The position numbers and the translations under genes are program-made. From assembly GCA_011391545.1 (NCBI GenBank), contig JAABQI010000056.1:1-32344 (forward strand): a DNA stretch of 32,344 bases. Direction: 5' to 3'. Origin of the DNA: Rhodoferax sp. Lineage in GTDB: Bacteria; Pseudomonadota; Gammaproteobacteria; Burkholderiales; Burkholderiaceae_C. Every line of letters begins with the position of its first letter. Within the stretch, counting starts at the first letter, position 1. The notes below the pieces were generated by a model that had not been told where the DNA came from, did no database searches, and saw only the letters and a list, made by a program, of their open reading frames with translations. Shown piece by piece: positions 8,885-17,001 of this stretch.

Positions 8885-10069
8885 ATGCAGCGTTATGACG
8901 TGATCGTGATTGGTGCGGGTGTGATCGGTTGCTCGGTGGCCTACCACCTGAGCAGCCTGGGCGCCAAAAGTGTGCTGGTGCTGGAGCAAAGCCAGATTGG
9001 TGCAGGCACCACGTCGCAGTCTTCGGGCATTTTGCGCACCCATTATTCAGTACCGGAAAACGTGGCGCTGGCCAAGGACTCCTGGACCGCGTTTACCGAC
9101 TTTGCTACCTACCTGGGCGACGAGGATGCCGCCGCCGGCCTGGTCAGGTGCGGCTACCTGATTGCCGCGCCTGATGGCCCCAAGCTGGCCCCCTTGGCTG
9201 CCGCCCTGCAAGCCCAGCAGGCCCAGGGCATCGAGGTGCAACTTCTGGACCGCCAGCAAGGCGAGGCCCTGCTGCCCATTGCCAGCCTGCAAGATGCCGC
9301 ACTGATCGGCTACGAGCCCGAAGCCGGTTTTGCCGATGCCTACCTGGTGGCCACCAGCTTTGCCCGCAGCGCGCGCCGAGGCGGGGTGAAGATCATGGAG
9401 GGCGTGACGGTGACCAGGCTGCTGCGCGAGGGCAACCGGGTGGTGGGCGTGGCCACCTCAGCGGGCAACTTTCAGTGCGGTACGCTGGTGAGCACGCAAA
9501 ACATCTGGGCCGCGCAGCTGCAGGACTGGGTCGGCTTGCCGATGCCGGTCAAGCCCGAGCGCCATACCGTGCTGGCGCTGGAAGGCCCGCAGCCCTACAC
9601 CTTTGCCATGCCGGTGTTCAAAGACCTGGGTTCGCCCGGCATGCTGTATTGCCGCAGCTACGGCGGCACCCAAATGCTGGTAAGCGAAGGCACGGTCGGT
9701 GAGACCCTGACCGACCTGAACAACGAACAGGGCGACATCTCGCTGGACTACATCGTCAGCATTGGCGAACAGGCGGCGGCACGGTTTCCGAGTTTTGGCG
9801 AGGCCGGCATGGCCTCCTCGTGGACCGGCGTCTATGACGTGACACCCGACTGGAACCCGGTGCTGGGGCGCATACCGGGGGTTGATGGCGTGGTGGTGGG
9901 CTACGGTTTTTCGGGCCACGGCTTCAAGCTGTCGCCCGCCGTGGGGCGCGTGCTGGCGCAGGAAGCTCTGGGCATGACGCCCGACATTTCACTCGCACCC
10001 TATGCTTACGAGCGCTTTGCCAGCGGCCAGTTGCTGGTGGGAAAATACGGCCTGGGTGCAGTGTCCTGA
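8885..10069 (+). CDS. FAD-dependent oxidoreductase, DAO / sarcosine-oxidase-beta-like
   Basis: A 394-residue flavoprotein. The N-terminal Rossmann motif is VIVIGAGVIGCSVAYHL (GxGxxG near 10-15), followed by the acidic ribose-binding end of strand two (VLVLEQ). The SQSSGILRTHYS segment is typical of the amine-oxidising DAO family (sarcosine oxidase beta, glycine oxidase and relatives). The C-terminal GYGFSGHGFKLSPAVGRVLA block is the conserved FAD-contact region of this fold. The probable role is oxidation of a secondary amine or amino acid. It is preceded by AAGGCGG and ends in TGATG, shared with the next gene. The substrate is not determinable; nearby hut genes and a GmaS/MgsABC-like cluster point to N-substituted glutamate or similar (inference). 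Confidence 0.9.
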   Translation: MQRYDVIVIGAGVIGCSVAYHLSSLGAKSVLVLEQSQIGAGTTSQSSGILRTHYSVPENVALAKDSWTAFTDFATYLGDEDAAAGLVRCGYLIAAPDGPKLAPLAAALQAQQAQGIEVQLLDRQQGEALLPIASLQDAALIGYEPEAGFADAYLVATSFARSARRGGVKIMEGVTVTRLLREGNRVVGVATSAGNFQCGTLVSTQNIWAAQLQDWVGLPMPVKPERHTVLALEGPQPYTFAMPVFKDLGSPGMLYCRSYGGTQMLVSEGTVGETLTDLNNEQGDISLDYIVSIGEQAAARFPSFGEAGMASSWTGVYDVTPDWNPVLGRIPGVDGVVVGYGFSGHGFKLSPAVGRVLAQEALGMTPDISLAPYAYERFASGQLLVGKYGLGAVS

Positions 10070-10692
10070 TGGCGCTTGTGCTGCCCGCTGTGTACCGTTT
10101 TGCCGTGGCCGATGTGCCGCACGAGCCCTGGCGCAACGGGGGTGGCTTCACCCGCACGTTGGCCGTTGGCACAAGCGCGGGCGCAGTGACGGGCATGGTT
10201 ACAGACGCAGGTGCTGATGCCAGTTCGTGGCGCTGGAGGGTGAGCCTGGCCACCATTGCGCGCGACGGTCCTTTTTCGTGCTTTCCCGGGGTGGACCGCC
10301 TCAGCCTGTTGGTCGGCGGCACCGCGCTGGATTTGATTGAGGCCAACGACCAGCACAGCCTGCACATTGGCCTGTACCAGAGCGCCCGCTATGACGGCAA
10401 CACTGAGCGCGTGGCCCGCGTCACTGGTGCACCACTGCAGTGCCTCAATGTGATGACCATGCGCGGTCAGTGCCAGGCGCGCTTAAAGGTGGTGGCCCAG
10501 CCGACCAAGGCACAAGGCGAATGCATTCTGCTGGTGCTCAAAGGCAGCTTCAATGTGGCAGATGGCACGGGTCGTGACAAGGAACCCCTGCTGCCCGACC
10601 ACGCCCTCTGCGCACGCGCCCAGGCGCAATTGCACATCGTGCCCCAAACGCCAGACAGCCTGCTGGCGCTGGTGGAATTCACTGCAGTCTGA
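10069..10692 (+). CDS. hutD: HutD/Ves-family protein
   Basis: A 207-residue HutD/Ves-family protein with a predicted double-stranded beta-barrel (cupin-like) fold. The conserved start of the family is clear: PHEPWRNGGGFTRTLA near residues 18-33, then WRWRVSLATIARDGPFSCFPGVDR and LLVGG. In Pseudomonas, HutD is reported to fine-tune histidine catabolism, probably by sensing or limiting an intermediate; an enzymatic function is not established. Its ATG overlaps the stop of the FAD oxidoreductase by one base, which implies tight co-expression. It lies on the opposite strand from hutG, across the LysR promoter region. Confidence 0.88.
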   Translation: MALVLPAVYRFAVADVPHEPWRNGGGFTRTLAVGTSAGAVTGMVTDAGADASSWRWRVSLATIARDGPFSCFPGVDRLSLLVGGTALDLIEANDQHSLHIGLYQSARYDGNTERVARVTGAPLQCLNVMTMRGQCQARLKVVAQPTKAQGECILLVLKGSFNVADGTGRDKEPLLPDHALCARAQAQLHIVPQTPDSLLALVEFTAV

Positions 10693-10714
10693 ACGCTGAC
10701 TGCCAGGTCGTTCT

Positions 10715-10738
10715 GTGCCCGCCTGCCCCGGCAGGCAC
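10715..10738. repeat. GC-rich hairpin between convergent hutD and glxD
   Basis: GTGCC/GGCAC and GCC/GGC arms form a strong stem with one mismatch around TGCCCC; alternatively GCCTGCC pairs with GGCAGGC at 10721-10736. There is no T-tract, so it is at best a weak or rho-assisted transcription stop between the two convergent genes. Confidence 0.4.
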
Positions 10739-10755
10739 CCGCGTTTCAGCGCGGC

Positions 10756-12126
10756 TTAAAACGCCTGCATACCCGGGATCCAGTTCGTCCCCGCCAGCGG
10801 CAGGCGCGCCATGGCAGCGGCTTCCACAGTGAGGGCGACCAGGTCTTCGGGTTCCAGGTGGTGCACGTCCTGCTTGCCGCAGGCGCGTGCCAACGTGGTG
10901 AGTTCCATGGTCAGGGTCTTGAGGTAGTTGCGCAGGTGCTTGGCCGCCCACTCGGGCTGCAGGCGCTGCTCCAGCACCGGGTCTTGCGTGGTCACGCCCA
11001 CCGGGCATTTACCGGTGTGGCAGTGGTGGCAAAAGCCGGGCGCGGTGCCCAAGGCGGCGTAGTCGGCCTCGGCGCTGATGGGCTGGCCGTCTTGAAAGTA
11101 CACATCGCGGTTGCAACCCATGGCCATCAGCATGCCCTGGCCCAGCGACACGGCATCGGCCCCCATGGCAATGGCCTTGGCCACGTCGGCCCCGGTGCGG
11201 ATGCCGCCCGACACGATCAACTGCACCTTGCCTTTCATATTCAAGTCTTCCAGCGCGTCCACCGCCTGGCGCACCGCCGCCAGCGTGGGGATGCCCACAT
11301 GCTCGATGAAGCAGGTTTGGGTGGCTGCGGTGCCGCCCTGCATACCGTCCACCACCACCACGTCAGCGCCGGCGTGCACCGCGAGCTTGACGTCGTTGAA
11401 GACCCGAGTGGCGCCCACCTTGACGTAAATCGGTTTCTCCCAGTCGGTGATTTCACGCAGTTCCTGAATCTTGATGGCCAGGTCGTCGGGGCCGGTCCAG
11501 TCCGGGTGGCGACAGGCCGAGCGCTGGTCAATGCCTTCGGGCAGGGTGCGCATTTTGGCCACGCGCGGCCCCACTTTCTGGCCCAGCAACATGCCGCCAC
11601 CGCCCGGCTTGGCACCCTGTCCGATCACCACCTCAATGGCATCGGCGCGGCGCACGTCGTCAGGGTCAAAACCGTAGCGCGACGGCAGGCATTGGTAAAC
11701 CAGCGTTTTGGACGAGTCACGCTCTTCGCTTGTCATGCCGCCGTCACCCGTGGTGGTGGAGGTGCCCATGGCCGTGGCGGCGCGGCCCAAAGCCTCTTTG
11801 ACATTGGCTGAGAGCGAGCCAAAACTCATGCCGGCAATGGTGATGGGAATGTCGAGCTGAATCGGCTTTTTGGCAAAGCGCGTGCCCAGCACGGTTTTGG
11901 TGACGCAGCGTTCGCGGTAACCCTCCAGCGGGTAACGCGACAGGCTGGCCGCCAGAAACACCAAGTCGTCAAAGTGGGGCACGCGACGCTTGGCGCCCAG
12001 GCCGCGGATTTCATACAGGCCGGTGGCCGAGGCACGCTGAATGTAGTCTTGCACATGGCGGTCAAAACCGGCCGACTCTTCGCGTTGCAGGTGCTTGAAA
12101 TGCAGGGGATGTTCGTTGGCAGACAT
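10756..12126 (-). CDS. glxD: FMN-binding glutamate-synthase-type domain protein (GlxD / MgsC-like)
   Basis: A 456-residue homologue of the FMN/iron-sulfur synthase domain of glutamate synthase. The central barrel includes ITIAGMSFGSLSANVKEALG, the GQGAKPGGGGMLLGQKV loop and VVVDGMQGGTAAT. The SGGIRTGADVAKAIAMGADAV phosphate-binding segment is followed by a cysteine cluster (CHHCHTGKCPVG) expected to ligate a 3Fe-4S centre. As the last gene of the glnT-glxBCD cluster it would supply the reductive amination site. Homologues act as GlxD (function unclear, Rhizobium) or as MgsC, which joins methylamine to 2-oxoglutarate to make N-methylglutamate. AAGGA lies upstream of the ATG, and glxC ends 12 bp before it. 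Confidence 0.92.
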   Translation of the reverse strand: MSANEHPLHFKHLQREESAGFDRHVQDYIQRASATGLYEIRGLGAKRRVPHFDDLVFLAASLSRYPLEGYRERCVTKTVLGTRFAKKPIQLDIPITIAGMSFGSLSANVKEALGRAATAMGTSTTTGDGGMTSEERDSSKTLVYQCLPSRYGFDPDDVRRADAIEVVIGQGAKPGGGGMLLGQKVGPRVAKMRTLPEGIDQRSACRHPDWTGPDDLAIKIQELREITDWEKPIYVKVGATRVFNDVKLAVHAGADVVVVDGMQGGTAATQTCFIEHVGIPTLAAVRQAVDALEDLNMKGKVQLIVSGGIRTGADVAKAIAMGADAVSLGQGMLMAMGCNRDVYFQDGQPISAEADYAALGTAPGFCHHCHTGKCPVGVTTQDPVLEQRLQPEWAAKHLRNYLKTLTMELTTLARACGKQDVHHLEPEDLVALTVEAAAMARLPLAGTNWIPGMQAF

Positions 12127-12138
12127 GGTGTGGGTTCC

Positions 12139-12828
12139 TTAATATTCCTGATTGGCGTCGGCATTCCAGTGGTACAGCTTGCGCGCTGAGGCAAGGCGTT
12201 TGAAGTGCTGCGGGTCGTGCTGGAGGCCGGCGGCGGCCAGCAGCTCGGCCACGGTGGCAAGGTCGGCATCGGTCATCGGCTCAAACTGCGCATCGGCCCC
12301 CAAAGAAGCCGCCTCACCCTGCAGGTAAATGACCGCCTCATAGATTGAGTCGCCCAGCGCATGACCGGCGTTGCCGCAAATCACCATGCGCCCAGCCTGC
12401 GCCATAAAGCCGCTGAAGCTGCCCACCGAACCGCCCACCACAATGTCGCCGCCCTTGAGCGAGATGCCGCAGCGCAGGCCCGCATCGCCCTCGATCACCA
12501 GCAGGCCGCCACGTGCCGTGGCCCCGGCGCCATTGGAGGCAAAGCCTTTAACGTGCACCGTGCCGCTCATCATGTTTTCGGCCACGCCGGTGCCGGCGCT
12601 GCCTTCAATCAGCACACTGGCCAACTTGTTCATGCCGCCCGCGTAGTAGCCTGCGTGGCCGTGCACGGTGATGTTGACCGGCGCGTTCAGCCCCACGGCG
12701 ACGTTGTGCGCACCGTCGGGGTTGAGGATGTCGATCTGCTGGCCACTCAGCGCATCGGCGGCGCCGTGCAGGTACTGGTTGACCTCGCGCAGCGGGGTTT
12801 GGGCAAGGTCAAAAGTCAGCTTTTTCAT
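12139..12828 (-). CDS. glxC: GXGXG-domain protein (GlxC / MgsB-like)
   Basis: A 229-residue stand-alone GXGXG beta-helix domain, homologous to the C-terminal structural domain of glutamate synthase large subunit. Glycine-rich turns repeat through the protein (GHAGYYAGGMNKLASVLIEGSAGTGVAENMMSG region, then GLLVIEGDAG, GDIVVGGSVGSFSGFMAQAGRMVICGNAGHALGDSIYEA). It has no catalytic residues of its own and should assemble with the GlxB amidotransferase and GlxD FMN subunits. Its ATG overlaps the glxB stop (ATGA), consistent with stoichiometric synthesis. In methylotrophs the same domain is MgsB. Confidence 0.92.
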   Translation of the reverse strand: MKKLTFDLAQTPLREVNQYLHGAADALSGQQIDILNPDGAHNVAVGLNAPVNITVHGHAGYYAGGMNKLASVLIEGSAGTGVAENMMSGTVHVKGFASNGAGATARGGLLVIEGDAGLRCGISLKGGDIVVGGSVGSFSGFMAQAGRMVICGNAGHALGDSIYEAVIYLQGEAASLGADAQFEPMTDADLATVAELLAAAGLQHDPQHFKRLASARKLYHWNADANQEY

Positions 12829-13736
12829 TGGACGCTCCAGACATACATTTCTTCGGGGGCAGGCTCGAACACCCGGGCCTGCTGGATGCCGGGCAGATGG
12901 GCCAGCGAGCGGAACTCGGAGGCAATGGCCACGTAGTCGTCGGTCTCGGCCACCACGGCGGGCTTGCAGGCAAACGGGTCGCGGATCAGCGCCAGCTCGG
13001 TGGCCGTACCCATCAGGAAGGTGTAGAAACCATCGAGCGCCTCAAAGCCTTTTTGCAGCGCGGCCTTGAGCGTGTCGCCCTCGCGCAGGCGCCACTCCAG
13101 GAAGCGGCAGGCGGCTTCGGTGTCGTTGTCGGTGTCAAAGTGAATGCCGTGCGGCTCCAGCATGCGGCGCACGCCGTAGGGGTTGGACAGCGAGCCGTTG
13201 TGCACCAGGCAAAAGTCTTCGCCAGCAGTGAATGGGTGGGCGCGGTCGGGTGTCACCGCCGATTCAGTCGCCATACGGGTGTGGCCCACCAGATGCGTGC
13301 CAGTCAGGGCTTTGAAGTTGTAGCGGCTGGCCACTTGCGCCGGGGTGCCGATGTCCTTGTAGAGCTCAATGGCGCGCCCAGTGGACAAAACGTGCAGCTT
13401 GGGGTGCTGCGCCAAAATCCAGTGGCGCACCGCAGCCGGGTCCAAGCCTGTCGTGAGTACCGCTTGGTTGCCACTGGCTTGCACGGTGGCCTGGTCACCC
13501 AGCGCGTCGTTGAGCGCATCGACCAAGCCCGCCCAGTCAAAGTGTTCGCCGTGCGCCATCAGCCCCGAATACACGCTGATCTTGCGCTGGCTCGCGGCCA
13601 CCGGCGCTCCAAACACGGCCATGCCGGCAGAGTCCGGGCCGCGCTCGGTCATGCCCAGCAGCATGGGCACCATGAGCTCGCCCAGATGCGCCTGCAGGGC
13701 GGGTTTTTTGACAAGTAATCCGACAATTCCGCACAT
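12825..13736 (-). CDS. glxB: Class II glutamine amidotransferase (GlxB / MgsA-like)
   Basis: A 303-residue Ntn-type glutamine amidotransferase. Cys2 directly follows the initiator Met (MCGIVGLL) and becomes the N-terminal nucleophile. Other family blocks are RGPDSAGMA, GHTRMATESAVTPDRAHPF and the FCLVHNGSLSNPYGVRRML oxyanion region. It would release ammonia (or, in the MgsABC scheme, methylamine from gamma-glutamylmethylamide) and pass it to the GlxC-GlxD partners. ATG at 13736 is preceded by AAGGAG. It starts 36 bp after the glnT stop and overlaps glxC by 4 bp. Confidence 0.93.
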   Translation of the reverse strand: MCGIVGLLVKKPALQAHLGELMVPMLLGMTERGPDSAGMAVFGAPVAASQRKISVYSGLMAHGEHFDWAGLVDALNDALGDQATVQASGNQAVLTTGLDPAAVRHWILAQHPKLHVLSTGRAIELYKDIGTPAQVASRYNFKALTGTHLVGHTRMATESAVTPDRAHPFTAGEDFCLVHNGSLSNPYGVRRMLEPHGIHFDTDNDTEAACRFLEWRLREGDTLKAALQKGFEALDGFYTFLMGTATELALIRDPFACKPAVVAETDDYVAIASEFRSLAHLPGIQQARVFEPAPEEMYVWSVQ

Positions 13737-13772
13737 GAAACGTGCTCCTTAGGCTGTGGGTTGACAGGTTTT

Positions 13773-15131
13773 TTAGAAAAATTCGAGGTAACTTTTCAGC
13801 TCCCAGTCCGACACGTAGCGCATGTATTCCAGCCACTCGGCGCGCTTGAGCGTCAGGAACTCGCCGGCCACTGGCCCCAGTGCGTCACAAATGACCGCAT
13901 CAGCCTCCAGCGCGTTCAGGGCCTGCTCCAGGTTTTGCGGCAGCACCTGGATGCCGCGCGCCTTGAGCTGTTCCGGGGTCAGCGCGTACAGGTTGTCGTT
14001 GTGCGGCGCACCGGGGTCAAGCTGGCGGTCAATGCCGTCGAGCCCGGCGGCAATCAGCGCGGCTGTGACCAGGTAGGGGTTACACGCGCCGTCGGGCAGG
14101 CGCAACTCCAGCCGACCTTTGGGAATGCGCACCATGGTGGAGCGGTTGTTGTCGCCATAGCTGATGTAGGCCGGTGCCCAGGTCGAGCCGGTAAGCGAGC
14201 GCCCCACCACCAGCCGCTTGTAGGAATTGACCGTGGGGCAAGCCAGCGCAGCCAATGCCGGTGCGTGCGCCAACAGGCCACCCAAAAAATGGTAGGCCAG
14301 CGGCGACAGGTGCAGCCCGTTGGGGTCGGTGTCGTCTTCAAACAGGTTACGCTGGCCGTCGCCCAATGACACATGCATGTGCATGCCGTTACCGGGGCGA
14401 TTGCCAAAAGGCTTGGGCATGAAGGAGCAAATCAGCCCCATCTCATTGGCAATCTCGGTGGCCGCCATCTTGAAGAAAATGAAGTGATCACACGAGGTCA
14501 GGCCGTCGGCATAGGTGTAGTTCAACTCAAACTGGCCGTTGGCATCTTCGTGGTCGATCTGGTACACGTCCAGCCCGGCTTCACGCAAACAATCGGACAG
14601 CTTTTCAAGGTAGCCACGGGCGCGCGACAAGCCCTTGTAGTCGTAGCAGGGTTTGGCCAGCGTGTCGCTGGCATCACAGGGCTCAATGCCGCCATTGGCC
14701 GTGCGCTTGAGTAAAGAAAATTCCGGCTCCAGCCCGGTAAAAATCGTCAGGCCGCGCTCGCTCAGGCGGGCGATTTGTTTTTTCAGCACCACGCGCGAGT
14801 CATAGCCCCAGGGCTCGCCGTTGACGTGGCCCTCGCACACCATGCGCGCCAGCCCTGGTTGCCATGGCACGGGGGCCAGGGTGGCCAAATCCCCCACGGC
14901 CATGAAGTCAGGCCCGTTGGGCTCGATGCCGACACCCCAGATGGCGAATCCGGCAAAACCGGCCCCATCCTTGAGTACCGACGGCAAGTGCGCCACCGGC
15001 ACCGACTTGGCCTTGGCCACGCCATGGATGTCGACAAACTGTGCCAGCACATATTTAATGCCTTGTTGGGTCAACCAGGCTTGTGCCTCAAAGGCCGTGG
15101 TGAAGATGGGTGGCGAGCCAGAAGCTTTCAT
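13773..15131 (-). CDS. glnT: Type III glutamate-ammonia ligase-like enzyme (GlnT / GmaS-like)
   Basis: A 452-residue glutamine-synthetase-fold enzyme. The N-terminal beta-grasp part contains [23 protein letters not shown]. The catalytic domain has GLEPEFSLL (metal-binding ExE), the NGMHMHVS motif, the SYKRLVVGR loop, and [15 protein letters not shown] near the C-terminus. This subfamily includes rhizobial GlnT and gamma-glutamylmethylamide synthetase (GmaS), which ligates methylamine to glutamate; motifs alone do not separate them. I chose ATG at 15131 because it precedes the conserved region with AGGA upstream; a longer in-frame extension into the divergent region looks non-coding. It is the first gene of the glnT-glxBCD operon and divergent from an XRE-cupin regulator, its likely controller. 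Confidence 0.92.
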   Translation of the reverse strand: MKASGSPPIFTTAFEAQAWLTQQGIKYVLAQFVDIHGVAKAKSVPVAHLPSVLKDGAGFAGFAIWGVGIEPNGPDFMAVGDLATLAPVPWQPGLARMVCEGHVNGEPWGYDSRVVLKKQIARLSERGLTIFTGLEPEFSLLKRTANGGIEPCDASDTLAKPCYDYKGLSRARGYLEKLSDCLREAGLDVYQIDHEDANGQFELNYTYADGLTSCDHFIFFKMAATEIANEMGLICSFMPKPFGNRPGNGMHMHVSLGDGQRNLFEDDTDPNGLHLSPLAYHFLGGLLAHAPALAALACPTVNSYKRLVVGRSLTGSTWAPAYISYGDNNRSTMVRIPKGRLELRLPDGACNPYLVTAALIAAGLDGIDRQLDPGAPHNDNLYALTPEQLKARGIQVLPQNLEQALNALEADAVICDALGPVAGEFLTLKRAEWLEYMRYVSDWELKSYLEFF

Positions 15132-15151
15132 AATGGGGTTTATCCTGTTTA

Positions 15152-15163
15152 AAAAGTTCTTTT
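15152..15163. promoter_or_regulatory. Palindrome between glnT and the XRE-cupin regulator (candidate operator)
   Basis: AAAAGTTCTTTT consists of perfect arms AAAAG/CTTTT around TT, centred in the 53-bp divergent gap. Its position suits an operator bound by the adjacent XRE-family regulator and would overlap the promoters of both genes. No second copy was noticed elsewhere in the window. Confidence 0.4.
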
Positions 15164-15184
15164 GAAGCACATTTATTTCTACTG

Positions 15185-15814
15185 ATGAAAACTTTAAAGC
15201 AAAATTCAGACCAATCCGAGACCCATGCGGTGGCCGCACCCCTGCTCACGCAAGCGGTGGGTAGCGCCATCCGCGAGCTGCGCCTGCGCCACAAACTCAC
15301 CCTGGCCCAGGTGTCAGCGCAGGCGGAGGTCAGCCGGGGCATGCTGTCCAAGATCGAGACCGGTCAGATCACCCCGGGGCTGGATTCGCTGAGCCGCATT
15401 GCGCGCGCGCTGGGGGTGTCGATGTCGATGCTTTTCAGGCATTACGACGCGCCTGCCGGCAGCGCCCAGCATGTCAAAAAGGGGCAAGGCATGGAAGTGG
15501 TGCGCCGTGGCACCAAAAGTGGGCACAGTTACGAGTTATTGGCTTATGACCAAGGCCCGGGCAAGCTGTTTGAGCCCTTCATGATCACCATGGAGGAGCC
15601 CTCCGAGAGCTTTCCCACGTTTCAGCACCCCGGCACCGAGTTCATTCACATGATTGAAGGCACGCTGGAGTACCGCCATGGCCAGACGGTGTACGTGCTA
15701 GCGCCCGGCGACACCCTGACCTTCGAGGGCGAAATCACCCATGGCCCGGAGCGCTTGCTAGACAAACCGGTGCGGTTTTTATCGATCACCATTTACAGTA
15801 ACCCTGCGTCGTGA
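15185..15814 (+). CDS. XRE-family regulator with C-terminal cupin domain
   Basis: A 209-residue one-component regulator. The XRE helix-turn-helix is at about residues 20-75 ([48 protein letters not shown]). A small cupin domain is at about 120-200, with the [19 protein letters not shown] and [20 protein letters not shown] motifs carrying the His/Glu residues expected for ligand or metal binding. The family commonly senses a small nitrogenous or carboxylate metabolite and controls an adjacent catabolic operon. It is divergent from glnT by 53 bp, so control of glnT-glxBCD is the natural inference. No strong ribosome-binding site precedes the ATG. Confidence 0.93.
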   Translation: MKTLKQNSDQSETHAVAAPLLTQAVGSAIRELRLRHKLTLAQVSAQAEVSRGMLSKIETGQITPGLDSLSRIARALGVSMSMLFRHYDAPAGSAQHVKKGQGMEVVRRGTKSGHSYELLAYDQGPGKLFEPFMITMEEPSESFPTFQHPGTEFIHMIEGTLEYRHGQTVYVLAPGDTLTFEGEITHGPERLLDKPVRFLSITIYSNPAS

Positions 15815-15913
15815 CACATATTGGTGTGCGCGGCCTTACCCGGCAGACCACTGTCAACGGAGTGGGCACACGCCACCTTGGCGCTCACCCAATCATCCAC
15901 CAGAGCCAACACC

Positions 15914-16888
15914 ATGATCCCAAACGCCGCCCATGCGCCAGAAGCCTGGCAAACCGTCACCAATCACACAGCCGCCCTGGGCGAATCGCCGTTTTGGCAC
16001 CCGCATGAGCAAATGCTGTACTGGGTGGACATTTCGGGCAAGCAGATTCTGCGCGCCAACATTTACATGGGCACGGTGGAAACCTGGGACATGCCCAGCG
16101 AACCCGGTTGCATCGCGCCTGCGGCCAGCGGCGGCCTGGTGATTGCCCTGCGCCACGGCATTTTTCGAGCGCAAACCTGGGGCGGGCCGTTGCAGCATCT
16201 GACCACGCTGGACTACGACCCCGCGCAAATGCGCGCCAATGACGGCAAGTGCGATGCGCTGGGGCGATTCTGGGTGGGCACCATCGACGAAACCCGCATC
16301 AAGAAGAACGCGGCACTGTATTGCATCGACGCCCGCGAGTTGGCCAAAAGCGGTTCGCCGCGGGTGCACTGCAAGATCAGCCCCACTGCGGGCATGACCA
16401 CCGCCAACGGCCTGGCTTTCAGCCCGGACAACCGCAGCCTGTACTGGGCCGACACACCCAGCCACACCGTCTGGGCCTGGGATTTTGACGCGACCACTGC
16501 GGCCATGACAGCCCAGTGCGTGCTCACCAGCTTCGCGCCCAAACCCCCGGGCTGGCAGGCTGACCCTGCTGCCAGCGACAACGGCGGCTACCGGGGCCGC
16601 CCGGACGGCGCGACGGTCGATGCGCAAGGCAACTACTGGGTCGCCATGTTTGAAGGCCGGCGGGTGTGCCAACTGGCGCCGGACGGCGGCCTGCTGGCCG
16701 AATTTGCCGTGCCGCTGCAATGCCCCACCATGCCCTGCTTTGGCGGCGAAGACCTCAAAACCCTGTACCTGACCAGCGCCCGGCATCACCGCAGCGCGGC
16801 CGAACTGGCGGCTTTTCCGCGCTCGGGCAAGGTGTTGTCGATGCGCGTCGAGGTGGCTGGCTTGCCGGTCAATTTTTATGCCGGTTGA
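15914..16888 (+). CDS. SMP-30/gluconolaconase/LRE-like family protein (putative sugar lactonase)
   Basis: About 324 residues forming a six-bladed beta-propeller of the SMP-30 family, calcium/zinc-dependent lactonases that open aldonolactones. Metal-ligand motifs are visible: GESPFWHPHEQMLYWVDI at the N-terminus (Glu), TANGLAFSPDNRSLYWADT (Asn/Asp) and GRPDGATVDAQGNYWVA (Asp). I chose ATG at 15914 because the sequence from there matches the family start; the reading frame upstream to a TTG at 15821 is unlike the family. No sugar transporter or dehydrogenase gene lies nearby, so the substrate is open. It lies 99 bp after the XRE-cupin gene and may be in its transcript. Confidence 0.87.
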   Translation: MIPNAAHAPEAWQTVTNHTAALGESPFWHPHEQMLYWVDISGKQILRANIYMGTVETWDMPSEPGCIAPAASGGLVIALRHGIFRAQTWGGPLQHLTTLDYDPAQMRANDGKCDALGRFWVGTIDETRIKKNAALYCIDARELAKSGSPRVHCKISPTAGMTTANGLAFSPDNRSLYWADTPSHTVWAWDFDATTAAMTAQCVLTSFAPKPPGWQADPAASDNGGYRGRPDGATVDAQGNYWVAMFEGRRVCQLAPDGGLLAEFAVPLQCPTMPCFGGEDLKTLYLTSARHHRSAAELAAFPRSGKVLSMRVEVAGLPVNFYAG

Positions 16889-16911
16889 AGGCCATGATAT
16901 TTCTCAATTTC

Positions 16912-16929
16912 AGCGCAATTAAGTGCGCT
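16912..16929. repeat. Palindrome upstream of the DUF883 operon
   Basis: AGCGCA-N6-TGCGCT, with TTAA in the centre: an 18-bp near-palindrome with one mismatched pair. It lies ~75-90 bp before the DUF883 start codon. It could be an operator; a poor sigma70-like TACACT at about 16961-16966 lies downstream. Confidence 0.35.
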
Positions 16930-17001
16930 AACAGACGTGCACTCAGCCCCAGCCACGGCTACACTGATCTTTCAAGTTTTTAACTTCTCAGGAGATTCAT
17001 C

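Noticed and set aside
10858-11811. Plus-strand open frame of 317 codons opposite glxD
   Set aside because: His/Gly/Ala-rich shadow of the glutamate-synthase-type gene, whose FMN and cysteine motifs fix the true strand.
12828-13718. Plus-strand open frame of 296 codons opposite glxB
   Set aside because: Shadow of the amidotransferase gene; the MCGIVGLL start and RGPDSAG motif are on the minus strand.
15893-16789. Minus-strand open frame of 298 codons opposite the SMP-30 gene
   Set aside because: Shadow frame with no domain features; the lactonase propeller motifs are on the plus strand.
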